From contig CAJFQY010000018.1 in assembly GCA_904419315.1 (NCBI GenBank), positions 5,055-69,054 of the forward strand: DNA of 64,000 nt, in the 5' to 3' direction. Both the position numbers and the translations under genes were made by a program. Numbering within the stretch: position 1 is the stretch's first letter; the number at the start of each line of letters is the position of its first letter. The notes under the pieces are model-generated. The model saw nothing but the letters and a program-made list of their open reading frames with translations, was not told the DNA's origin and did no database searches. Origin of the DNA: Zongyangia gallinarum (lineage in GTDB: Bacteria; Bacillota; Clostridia; Oscillospirales; Ruminococcaceae). Below are positions 1-7,482 of the stretch, one piece after another.

Positions 1-28
1 TGCCTTTCCTCATTTGAGGGGCAAGCCT

Positions 29-466
29 TTATTTCAGACTCTGATAAGCCTGGTCATCCACCGGTTCCAGCCATTCATTGCTAGTTTCGCCGCCGGGGAC
101 TTCTACGGCGATGTGGGAAAACCAGCTGTCCGCCTTGGCCCCGTGCCAATGCTTGACCTCGGGCGGGATGACGATGACCGTTCCCGGCTCCAGGCTGACG
201 GCTTCCTTGCCCTCCTCCTGGTACCAGCCGCTGCCTGCGGTGCAGATGAGGATCTGGCCGCCGCCGGTTTTTGCGTGATGGATGTGCCAGTTGTTCCGGC
301 AGCCCGGCTCAAAGGTGACGTTGGCCAGGGATACGGCGCTTTCTCCCGGTTTTGTCAGGGGATGCAGATAGGAATTGCCGATAAAATACTGGGCGAATGC
401 GGTATTGGGCTGGCCCATACCGAAGACGTTTTGGGCGTCGAATTGGTTTTTGTCTTGGATGTTCAT
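29..466 (-). CDS. Cupin-domain protein
   Basis: A 145-residue protein made almost entirely of one cupin beta-barrel. The first cupin motif is visible as NNWHIHHAKTGGGQ, with His residues that usually bind a metal, and the second as IPPEVKHWHGA. Such proteins bind or convert small molecules in the cytoplasm; the substrate cannot be read from sequence. I start at the ATG at 466 because AGGAGG lies 7 bases upstream; the TTG one codon earlier fits less well. It lies 30 bases downstream of the MerR gene on the same strand, so the two are probably one operon and the cupin may be the MerR target. Confidence 0.85.
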   Translation of the reverse strand: MNIQDKNQFDAQNVFGMGQPNTAFAQYFIGNSYLHPLTKPGESAVSLANVTFEPGCRNNWHIHHAKTGGGQILICTAGSGWYQEEGKEAVSLEPGTVIVIPPEVKHWHGAKADSWFSHIAVEVPGGETSNEWLEPVDDQAYQSLK

Positions 467-498
467 CAAGGTACCTCCTCATCATGATAGGTTTTATT

Positions 499-858
499 TT
501 ATGCTTTTTCTTGCTGTTTTTTCCGGATATGATAGCGCAGGTAATCCAGCCGCTGCAGCTGTCTCTCCCGCAGGTGGATTTCATCCAGGGTGCAGCTGCG
601 CTTTTGGTTGAGCATCTTCAGCCGCTGTTCCTCTGTATCCTCCTGCTCCAGCAAAAGCTTCATGTAGGTCTCGATCTCGCCAATGTCAAAGCCCATGTCG
701 TGGAGGGACATAATCAGGCTCAGACGCTCCAAATCCGTGTCGTCGTACTGCCAGGCCCCCATCACCTTTTTCACCGCGCCGCAAAGCCCCCACCGCTCGT
801 ATTCCTTGAGGATTTCCAGGGGGATCTGATAGCGTTCGCTTGCCTCGTTGATGGTCAT
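499..858 (-). CDS. MerR-family transcriptional regulator
   Basis: A 119-residue regulator with an N-terminal MerR winged-helix (MTINEASERYQIPLEILKEYERWG, residues 1-24 in part; W and G typical of the wing) and a C-terminal coiled coil (about residues 60-115) that would dimerise. No effector-binding cysteines are visible, so it is not an obvious metal sensor. The ATG at 858 is chosen because GGAAGGGG lies just upstream and the MerR domain begins there; an upstream extension of 25 residues is out of character for the family. It is followed by the cupin gene with a 30-base gap. Confidence 0.8.
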   Translation of the reverse strand: MTINEASERYQIPLEILKEYERWGLCGAVKKVMGAWQYDDTDLERLSLIMSLHDMGFDIGEIETYMKLLLEQEDTEEQRLKMLNQKRSCTLDEIHLRERQLQRLDYLRYHIRKKQQEKA

Positions 859-929
859 GGAATAACCCCTTCCAGATCGTGCATTTTGCTGGCAGAAGCG
901 GCGGATGCCTTTTTGCCAGTTCTTTTTAT

Positions 930-960
930 GCAAAAAAATAGATGTCCCGTTGGGACACCT
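930..960 (-). terminator. Intrinsic terminator after the LysR gene
   Basis: On the minus strand a short stem (TGTCCC/GGGACA with loop AAC) is followed by a run of seven T. It sits just beyond the stop of the LysR gene and before the MerR gene. Confidence 0.65.
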
Positions 961-995
961 ATATTGTAGACCTTGGATGAAAACATGTCTAATGC

Positions 996-1886
996 TTATA
1001 TTGGATTCTCTTTCATGCCTGAAATGTATTTTTGTGCGTGTTCAATAAAGGCAGAAGCCGCCGGAGAAAAGACCTGGGCGTTTTTCCACACCAGCACGGT
1101 GCTGGTACGAATGGAAGGGGAGAGGGGGACAAAACAAAGCCCCTCATAGGAGCAATCGAGAATCAGGGTGAGGACGTAACCCACCTGGTTGCGGGCCAGG
1201 ATGGCCTCATTATAGAGCAGGTTTCCGCTGGCCACAATATGCAGCTTCTCCGCCAGAGGGCCAAACCAGTGAAACAGCTCATTTTGCAGGATCTCCCGCT
1301 GGGGCAGGATCAGGGGCTGGCCGGCCAGGTCCTGGGGCGTAATCCCCGGCTTTTCCGCCAGAGGGGAATCGGCTCGCATCAGCACACCCCAGGTTTCCTG
1401 GACCGGTGTGCGGATAAACCCATATTTTGCAATGTCCACCGGTTCCGGCAGCAGGCCCAGATCTAGAATTCCCCGCTCGATCCGCTCCTTAATATTGTCG
1501 GCATTGCCGCTGTATAGTTCAAAGGTTACCAAAGGGTTTTCCCGCTGGAAGGTGGAGATCAGTTCCGCTAGGAACTGGGAGCTCTGCAGCTCCCCGCTGC
1601 CCACCGAGATATTGCCCGCCAGCTGTTCCTTCTCATGGCACAGCTCTTCCTTGGCCTTTTCCGCGAGGGAGACAATCTCCTCTGCCCGCCGGCGCAGCAG
1701 CATCCCCTCCTCGGTCAGGACAATATGGTGCTTGCTCCGGTAAAAGAGTTTGACGCCCAGCTCCTCTTCCAGCTGGATCAGCTGCCGGGAGAGGGTGGGC
1801 TGTGTCAGGTGGAGGAGGTGAGCCGCCCTGGTGATATTCTCCTCCCGGGCCACCATGAGGAAATATTTCAGTACCCGAATCTCCAT
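996..1886 (-). CDS. LysR-family transcriptional regulator
   Basis: A 296-residue LysR regulator. The N-terminal helix-turn-helix is clear (EENITRAAHLLHLTQPTLSR, about residues 17-36), followed by the linker helix and a two-lobed type-2 periplasmic-binding-like effector domain (from about residue 90). I start at the ATG at 1886, 8-10 bases after AGGGGGA, where the HTH region begins; an 18-residue upstream extension adds only a hydrophobic string. The gene precedes a short DMT transporter on the same strand by 120 bases, but that transporter lies upstream, so regulation of it is only a guess. Confidence 0.88.
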   Translation of the reverse strand: MEIRVLKYFLMVAREENITRAAHLLHLTQPTLSRQLIQLEEELGVKLFYRSKHHIVLTEEGMLLRRRAEEIVSLAEKAKEELCHEKEQLAGNISVGSGELQSSQFLAELISTFQRENPLVTFELYSGNADNIKERIERGILDLGLLPEPVDIAKYGFIRTPVQETWGVLMRADSPLAEKPGITPQDLAGQPLILPQREILQNELFHWFGPLAEKLHIVASGNLLYNEAILARNQVGYVLTLILDCSYEGLCFVPLSPSIRTSTVLVWKNAQVFSPAASAFIEHAQKYISGMKENPI

Positions 1887-2006
1887 AAGCCGTCCCCCTT
1901 TTTTTAAAATCATAGCACAGAGAAGGGGGAGAAGCAACACAGAGAAAGACAGGCCCTGGGCAGAAATTTTAATAGGGGCGATCCTATGAATCCACAGGCG
2001 CCTGCA

Positions 2007-2432
2007 TTATTGGGTGATGAGAAACAGGCCTACAGCGCAGACTCCCATGCCGATGACCTGTTTGAGGGAGATGCTCTCCTGATAGAGGAAAAAGCCCACC
2101 AAGACTAGGATGCAGGCAAGGGAAATATTGGCCACAAGGGAGGCGGTGTTTACCTTCCATCCAGCCCGGTAGACGTGGATATAGCCAAACTCCAGGGCAA
2201 CCACACTGATGCCCAGGAGGACCGCTGTCCAGTTGAGCTTGGATAGCTCTGCCGGCAGCTTTTGATGGCCGCCTTGGAACAGGTACAGCCCAAAGGCGCA
2301 CGCCGCGGCAACACAGTAGGTGACGGCCAGGGAAAGAAAGGCGTTGGCCTGGGACGGGGTAGATTTTGTGGTGATATTGTAAAATACATTGGCCACAACC
2401 ACCAGGGCAATAGGCCAGATATAACCGAGCAT
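2007..2432 (-). CDS. Small DMT/EamA-type membrane transporter
   Basis: A 141-residue protein with four predicted membrane helices (about residues 5-22, 33-52, 66-86 plus the last two near 93-140), half the length of usual ten-helix EamA proteins. It would need to work as a dimer, as SMR-type exporters do. The C-terminal helix pair (SLKQVIGMGVCAVGLFLI) is typical of the drug/metabolite transporter superfamily. Start ATG has GGAGGAGG upstream. It has its own strong promoter and a leader with a terminator hairpin (see those entries), which suggests control by ligand-dependent attenuation. Substrate unknown; a cationic small molecule such as guanidinium is possible. Confidence 0.75.
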   Translation of the reverse strand: MLGYIWPIALVVVANVFYNITTKSTPSQANAFLSLAVTYCVAAACAFGLYLFQGGHQKLPAELSKLNWTAVLLGISVVALEFGYIHVYRAGWKVNTASLVANISLACILVLVGFFLYQESISLKQVIGMGVCAVGLFLITQ

Positions 2433-2508
2433 TATGATCCTCCTCCAAGCAAAAAAGCAGCCAGACCAAAGCCTGACTGCCGGTAGGTGCTCACCCGTTT
2501 ATTCTTTT
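2433..2508 (-). promoter_or_regulatory. Attenuator-type leader, candidate riboswitch
   Basis: The roughly 75-nt leader of the DMT transporter contains a small hairpin GGTGAGCACC, a conserved-looking ACCTACCGGC segment, then a 9-bp stem (CAGTCAGGC/GTCTGGCTG, loop TTTG) followed by CTTTTTT, ending 12 bases before the ribosome-binding site. A terminator between a strong promoter and its only gene implies regulated read-through. From memory the layout resembles the guanidine-IV (mepA) class found before exporters in Clostridia, but I could not verify the consensus. Confidence 0.55.
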
Positions 2509-2511
2509 ATG

Positions 2512-2540
2512 ATGATACCATTGCGGGCACCGGATGTCAA
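2512..2540 (-). promoter_or_regulatory. Promoter of the small DMT transporter
   Basis: On the minus strand TTGACA is followed by exactly 17 bases and TATCAT, a near-consensus vegetative promoter that starts the 75-nt leader. Confidence 0.75.
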
Positions 2541-2550
2541 ATTTCGTCTT

Positions 2551-4377
2551 TTATGCTTGTTGTCGCAGATCTAGAATCCTTGCCATTGCATTTGACGCCG
2601 GCATGGGGACAAAAAATCGAAATCCTTGGAGTACATCACAGTTGAGACTTTGCAAAATTTCGATCTGCTTGTCATCCTCAACCCCTTCCGCCAGGATGGT
2701 CAGTTCCATGCTGTGGCCTGTCTGGACCAGCGCGTTGAGGATGATCTTACCCTGGGCCGTCCACATGTTGTCGATGAGATGCTTATCTAGCTTCAGACCA
2801 TCCATGGGATATTCCTGTAGGTCGTGGAAGGAGGAAAAACCAATTCCGAAGTCGTCAAAGATTACCCGGACGCCAAGATCCCGAACGGCCATAATATTCC
2901 GGAGCATCTGTTCGCTTTCTTTGGGATCAATCCACTCGCTCTCGGTTACCTCCAGAATGAGCAGTTTTCGAGGAAAGGTATGGTTTTGTAGGATCTGTGT
3001 GAAGCGCTGGGTAAAATCATAACTGGCCAGTGTCCGGCGGGAAAAGTTGCAGGAAATAAAGAAATCATGGATTTCTTGTTGCTCTAAACCTTCTAGGAAC
3101 ACGCAGACTTTTTCCATGCCATAGAAATCCAGGTTTTCAATCCGGCCTTCCTTCTCCAGCAGAGGAACATAATGGTCCGGCATTAAGAGACCCCGCACAG
3201 GGTGATTCCAGCGGGAAAGGGCCTCACCCCCCACCACCCGATAGGAGTGGGCGTCCACAAAAAATTGGAGATAAAGCTGAATTTCCTTCCGTTCCAATCC
3301 ACCTTCAAAATCTGCCAATAGCTGCCATCGTTCCTGACAGTTTTTGCATTCTTTGGTATCACAAAATCTGCAATCCGTTTCCTCCCTGCGAGCCTTTAGG
3401 GCGCACTGCCTGGTATGAAACAGGGCGTGGCCTAAGTCCCGGTACTCTACCTTGAGAGGACAGATACCCGCCACTGCGTCGCCGGGGGATAACTTTCGCC
3501 CGTCGCAGGAAAAGCTGCGAATCTCCTGGAGCACGGCGCGTACCCACCGTTCTACCCTTTCCTGGTTCTGGGACATTTTAACGGCGATCAGTTCTCCGTC
3601 GGAGCCTTTGGCCAGGATATCGGAGGAAATACCCGCCTCTTTGAGTGCCTGTGCCCCATGAAGCCAGAATGCCTTGGCCTGTTCCTGCCCCATAAAATAT
3701 CCCACATGATCCAGGTCTAGGTGAAAACAGACCAAATAATAGAGAGGGCGGTTCTGATCTTGGATGAGCCGCGGGTACGTATGATCCAGATATTCGTAGG
3801 TTCGCAGCCCCGTCTCCGGATCGTTTAGAAGAATTTCTTTGGCCTTTTTTCTCTCCCGTTTCAGACAGATCAGGGCCGACAGAAGTCCCAGAACCAGCAG
3901 GAAGATTATCCCGATACCGACCATTGCAGCTGTGGGAATCCCCGGCTGCGGGGCGCCTTCTCCAGCGGCCTCCAACAGAGAGCCGGTCCACTCTGCCTGG
4001 GAGCGCTGGGCCGCATATTCCCGCAGGTCGGATTGAAAGGCGGAAGGAGCTACATCGGTAAAGGAGAGAAAATACACCGTCTCTTCCCCTTCAGTGACGG
4101 CGGGGAAGAGAAGAAGGGGTTCTTCCTCCATATGGGCATATTGGTTATCCCCCGCACAGCCAGAGACCAGGTCGACCTGTTGTTTCTCCGCTAGATCCTT
4201 CCGTTGATCCTTCTCGCCTGGCTGGTAATAGCGCAGATCGTACCCATATTCGCTGGCAAACTGCCGGAGAAATGAGGGAATTGCCCCCTCATAGGTCTGG
4301 CTTTCCGGGTCATAATACTCCAAAGGATAGAGATCTGGATTTCCTGCCACATAGATGATTGCTTCGCCGGTTTGCAA
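2551..4377 (-). CDS. Membrane EAL-domain c-di-GMP phosphodiesterase with degenerate GGDEF
   Basis: A 608-residue protein. Residues 5-130 resemble an SBP_bac_3 ligand-binding domain, 147-172 are a membrane helix, 180-330 a GGDEF fold whose signature is reduced to SDGE, and 350-600 an EAL domain. The EAL active site is intact: EALSRW (385-390), CNFS, LEVTES, FDDFGIGFSS, KLDK, LAEGVE and QGFRFF. It should hydrolyse c-di-GMP in response to an outside ligand. A Cys4 motif (C336, C339, C344, C347) lies between GGDEF and EAL. Start is TTG at 4377 after AGGAAGG; an in-frame stop lies two codons upstream, so the expected signal peptide is missing. Last gene of the VTC-GT2 operon, so it probably tunes polymer synthesis. 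Confidence 0.85.
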   Translation of the reverse strand: MQTGEAIIYVAGNPDLYPLEYYDPESQTYEGAIPSFLRQFASEYGYDLRYYQPGEKDQRKDLAEKQQVDLVSGCAGDNQYAHMEEEPLLLFPAVTEGEETVYFLSFTDVAPSAFQSDLREYAAQRSQAEWTGSLLEAAGEGAPQPGIPTAAMVGIGIIFLLVLGLLSALICLKRERKKAKEILLNDPETGLRTYEYLDHTYPRLIQDQNRPLYYLVCFHLDLDHVGYFMGQEQAKAFWLHGAQALKEAGISSDILAKGSDGELIAVKMSQNQERVERWVRAVLQEIRSFSCDGRKLSPGDAVAGICPLKVEYRDLGHALFHTRQCALKARREETDCRFCDTKECKNCQERWQLLADFEGGLERKEIQLYLQFFVDAHSYRVVGGEALSRWNHPVRGLLMPDHYVPLLEKEGRIENLDFYGMEKVCVFLEGLEQQEIHDFFISCNFSRRTLASYDFTQRFTQILQNHTFPRKLLILEVTESEWIDPKESEQMLRNIMAVRDLGVRVIFDDFGIGFSSFHDLQEYPMDGLKLDKHLIDNMWTAQGKIILNALVQTGHSMELTILAEGVEDDKQIEILQSLNCDVLQGFRFFVPMPASNAMARILDLRQQA

Positions 4378-4393
4378 GTTCTACCTTCCTCTC

Positions 4394-4885
4394 TCACCGA
4401 AATAGGGCCAGATTGCCAGTAGGAGCTGCCTCGCTCAGACTGGCGGCCTGCTGTTCGAGTTGATGGGTCTGAGCGTTAAGCTCCTCCAAGGTTGCGCAGA
4501 TAGACTCCCGCAGTTTTTTGATGTTTGCCCGGTAGCCATCCAACAGTGACAGATCCTGCTCCAAAGCTTGGCGGAGGGTTTGACGAGCGGCTTCCTCCTG
4601 AACCTGGGTTTCCGCCTTTAACGCTTCCGCGCTGGCTCTAGCGTCCAAAATAGCGGTGGAAATTTGATCATACTGTCCGCGTATCCTGCTGACTTCTTCC
4701 CGCAAGCGGCTATTTTCCTCCTCCAGCTCCCGGATGCGGGTTTGGGCCTGCTGATCCATCCGCTCCATCTGGGCATCCTTTTCCAGCAGCTTCTGGGAAA
4801 ACGCCTCTTCCTGGGTGGCAATATATAAGAATACATGATCCTTTTTGTACCCCCAAAGGCCCTGCTTCATTTCTTCCAGCTTCAT
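4394..4885 (-). CDS. Coiled-coil protein of the GT2/EAL operon
   Basis: A 163-residue hydrophilic protein. The first 25 residues (GLWGYKKDHVFLYIATQEEA) resemble the start of DivIVA-like proteins, and residues 35-150 are a nearly continuous coiled coil rich in E, Q, R and L. It has no membrane helix or signal peptide. I start at the ATG at 4885 because GGAGG lies 7-8 bases upstream; the longer frame to 5026 overlaps the glycosyltransferase and is composed of its shadow. It lies 14 bases after the glycosyltransferase and 16 before the EAL gene. A scaffold or localisation role is an inference. Confidence 0.7.
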   Translation of the reverse strand: MKLEEMKQGLWGYKKDHVFLYIATQEEAFSQKLLEKDAQMERMDQQAQTRIRELEEENSRLREEVSRIRGQYDQISTAILDARASAEALKAETQVQEEAARQTLRQALEQDLSLLDGYRANIKKLRESICATLEELNAQTHQLEQQAASLSEAAPTGNLALFR

Positions 4886-4899
4886 AAATTGACCTCCGT

Positions 4900-6303
4900 T
4901 TATTTGAATTTGATTTCCTGGCGTTGGATCTGACCCCAGGTAGCCTTCTTTTTCCGATAACCGATGAGAGCAATCATCCGCACCCAGGCCAGAATAAACC
5001 GCAGGCAGGATACCTCGATGACACACAGCCCCACCGCCTTGAGAAGGTCGGAGGGATACAGGCGCAGGTCAATGGTGTGGACCCTGGCCCAAAAGGCCGT
5101 GAGAGAGAAGATGGCGGAATAGGCCACATAGATGCCGAAAAAGAGGAGCATAAAGGGCACATTGATCAAATCCACAGCAAAGGCCAGCAGGGTGGTCAGC
5201 AGGCCAAAGACCTCAATATAGGGGGAAAAGAGCTCATACAACAAGAAATAGAGGTAAGAGATAAAGCTGACCGCCCCATACTTGGGGTTGGCCATAATGT
5301 TGCGATGTTTCATCATGCTCTGGAACAACCCAATATGCCAACGGCGCCGCTGCCTGCACAGGTCTCCCAGCCTTTCCGGCACCTGGGTCCAGCAGATGGC
5401 GTCGGCGGCATAGCGGATGCGGTAGCGGCGGCCGCTCTCCCGGCAGAAGACATGGAGCTTGACCACCAGCTCCATGTCTTCCCCCATACTAGTGTTGTCG
5501 TAGCCGCCGGCGGCGATGACTACGCTTTTGAGAAATAGGCCGAAGGCGCCGGAGATGATGATGTTGCCATTAAATTTATCGAAGAGGATGCGGGAGGCCA
5601 AAAAGGAGCGGTCATACTCCAGGACCTGCATACAGGCCAGCAGCTTTCGGGGCATCCGGTAGCGCACCACCCGGCCGTTTTCGATTTCGGCGCCGTTGCA
5701 GGGACGCACCGCGCCGCCTACGGCCACTACATCAGGATCCTCCAAAACCGGCCGCACAATCTTTTCCAGGGAATCATGCTGGAGGACAGAATCCGCGTCT
5801 ATACAAAGAAAATATGGATAATTGGAGACATTGATGCCCATATTTAGGGCGTCGGACTTCCCGCCGTTTTTCTTCCGCACCAGGGTAATAGGCACCTTCC
5901 AGGCCCTGGTCTCATAGATTTTTTCCTCTGGCTGACAGGGAATCCTGCGCTGGATGGGACGATCAACACTCCACATGTGAAAGGCGTCCTTCATCACCTG
6001 GGCGGTTTCATCGGTGGATCCATCGTCTACCACAATAATCTCATAGAGTTTATAGTCCAGCGCCAACAATGAGCGGACGGTGGCTTCAATGGTCACCGCC
6101 TCGTTGTGGGCGGGCACAATGACTGAAACGGGGACATAGTAGTCGTTGGATAGCTCGTTTTTCAGGAGATTGCGCCGTTTAGCGGCATATAGGTCGGAGG
6201 AGCCCACCGTGACCGACAGAAAAAGGAAGCTGGCATATCCCAGCATGTAGAGGATGAAAAAGCCCTCTACGCAAAGGAGAAATATCTGTATAAAATCCCT
6301 CAT
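4900..6303 (-). CDS. Processive family 2 glycosyltransferase (polysaccharide synthase)
   Basis: A 467-residue membrane GT2 enzyme of the cellulose/hyaluronan/PNAG synthase type. Residues 8-33 form an N-terminal membrane helix; the catalytic domain shows VVDDGS (91-96), the metal-binding DAD (169-171), GED with the catalytic base (274-276) and QRRRW (318-322), the signature of processive enzymes. Three or four further helices follow (about 345-450) and should form the polymer channel. No PilZ domain is present. The start ATG overlaps the preceding gene's TGA as ATGA, implying translational coupling. Its operon partners (EAL enzyme, glycosidase-like protein) fit secretion of an exopolysaccharide. 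Confidence 0.9.
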   Translation of the reverse strand: MRDFIQIFLLCVEGFFILYMLGYASFLFLSVTVGSSDLYAAKRRNLLKNELSNDYYVPVSVIVPAHNEAVTIEATVRSLLALDYKLYEIIVVDDGSTDETAQVMKDAFHMWSVDRPIQRRIPCQPEEKIYETRAWKVPITLVRKKNGGKSDALNMGINVSNYPYFLCIDADSVLQHDSLEKIVRPVLEDPDVVAVGGAVRPCNGAEIENGRVVRYRMPRKLLACMQVLEYDRSFLASRILFDKFNGNIIISGAFGLFLKSVVIAAGGYDNTSMGEDMELVVKLHVFCRESGRRYRIRYAADAICWTQVPERLGDLCRQRRRWHIGLFQSMMKHRNIMANPKYGAVSFISYLYFLLYELFSPYIEVFGLLTTLLAFAVDLINVPFMLLFFGIYVAYSAIFSLTAFWARVHTIDLRLYPSDLLKAVGLCVIEVSCLRFILAWVRMIALIGYRKKKATWGQIQRQEIKFK

Positions 6304-7002
6304 AAAGCAGCAGCCACCTTTTCTTGTTGCTCGTTTCCTTCCGCTTCCCCTTCCGGCGGGGTTTTCTCCAGCCGCCTGGTTTCCAGGCGGTATATGAGCA
6401 TCTCCCGGGCATACCGGTCCTCCCCCGCTATGACCTGCAGCAGCTGCTCATAGTCCAGGCCATGAGCCTCCAGGCTGGCAGAGGCGTTGTAACGCACATA
6501 CCAGTTAGGGCTGCTCATGGCATGCAGCAGCCCGTCCACAACTTCCTGGCCGGGATACCCTGCCAGAGAGGAAGCGCTGATGGCGGCAAACTCCCAGTGG
6601 GCCGGGTCCTGGTCGGCAATCATTGCCAGCAGGGTTTCTTTCGCCCCAGGGTCAGGATACCGCCCAAAGTAGCGGATGGCCGCGAAGCGCAGCTCCTTAT
6701 TCTGCTGGGGATCCTGAAGAATTTGTAGCAGCTGCGGTCCATACTTCCCGCTTTGAAAGCGGATGTAATCGAGAATAGAGCGCTGGATATGGAGGGTAAA
6801 CTGGTCGAATCTAACCCAGAGCCGGCCAATTAGATCGTCACAATTTCCCGTGTAGGTGAGAAGTGCCTCGGTGATCACCTTTTCGTGGAGAGGGGATTCC
6901 GTACCCTTCCCCAGTTCCAACAGGGCGGACACTAGGGATTCTGGGCTTCCGAAGGCGCAGAGGGCCTTGAGGGCGTTGATCCGGCAGTATAGGCTGTTTT
7001 TT
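6300..7002 (-). CDS. HEAT-repeat protein, C-terminal part (after -1 frameshift)
   Basis: This frame holds about 232 residues of alpha-helical HEAT-like repeats, each with a two-helix pattern (KELRFAAIRYFGRYPDPGAK, WYVRYNASASLEAHG). It has no credible start of its own: the only upstream start-like codon (TTG at 7082) reads through out-of-frame sequence. It joins naturally to the fragment upstream through a run of six A at 6997-7002, where a -1 shift gives an uninterrupted helix (YLQKNSLYCRINALKAL). The joined protein would be about 383 residues. Its stop overlaps the GT2 start, so it belongs to the operon. HEAT repeats usually bind other proteins; partners unknown. Confidence 0.75.
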
Positions 7003-7450
7003 GCAGATAGGATAGGATAACCTGCTGAATCTGATCCATCTGCCGGTGACGCTGATTCCAGTGCCGGGAAAGGAAATAGCAATAATAGGCCGCCTGGGTT
7101 TCCTCTCGTTTCAAGTAGACGGTGGCCAGGTATAAAAATACGGGCTGAAACTGTATTGTATACTCCAAAAATGTCGCGTTGCCCTTGTCATAGTCCTCCC
7201 AAAGCCGGTCGAATGCCAGCAGCCAATGAACCCGGGAGAGACGTCGGCGCATCCAGATCAGATGTCGCTGCTGAACAGGCTGGTTCTGCTGGATATAATT
7301 AAGCTGGGCGTCCACCCGTTTGGCAAGCGCCGCCACCTGTTTTTCCAGCCGGTGGTTCCCGGTGCGAAGATGGAGGGTGTAAACAAGGTTAAATACCAGC
7401 ATGCTGAGACACACTAAACCGTACCCATATAATAAATATTCAATGTTCAC
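6932..7450 (-). CDS. HEAT-repeat membrane protein, N-terminal part
   Basis: Residues 3-26 form a membrane helix (LVCLSMLVFNLVYTLHL), residues 30-58 a basic coiled-coil-like stretch, and from residue 65 helical repeats begin. In frame it ends in about 20 residues of Ser/Pro-rich sequence that do not continue the repeats, whereas the -1 frame does, so I read this as the first part of a split HEAT gene. Start is GTG at 7450, eight bases after GGAGG; the upstream ATG at 7504 has no such site and overlaps the previous gene. An anchored cytoplasmic scaffold next to the glycosyltransferase is the likely role. Confidence 0.7.
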   Translation of the reverse strand: MNIEYLLYGYGLVCLSMLVFNLVYTLHLRTGNHRLEKQVAALAKRVDAQLNYIQQNQPVQQRHLIWMRRRLSRVHWLLAFDRLWEDYDKGNATFLEYTIQFQPVFLYLATVYLKREETQAAYYCYFLSRHWNQRHRQMDQIQQVILSYLQKTAYTAGSTPSRPSAPSEAQNP

Positions 7451-7482
7451 ACCATTTACCTCCTTTCCAGTCCAGGGAAAGA

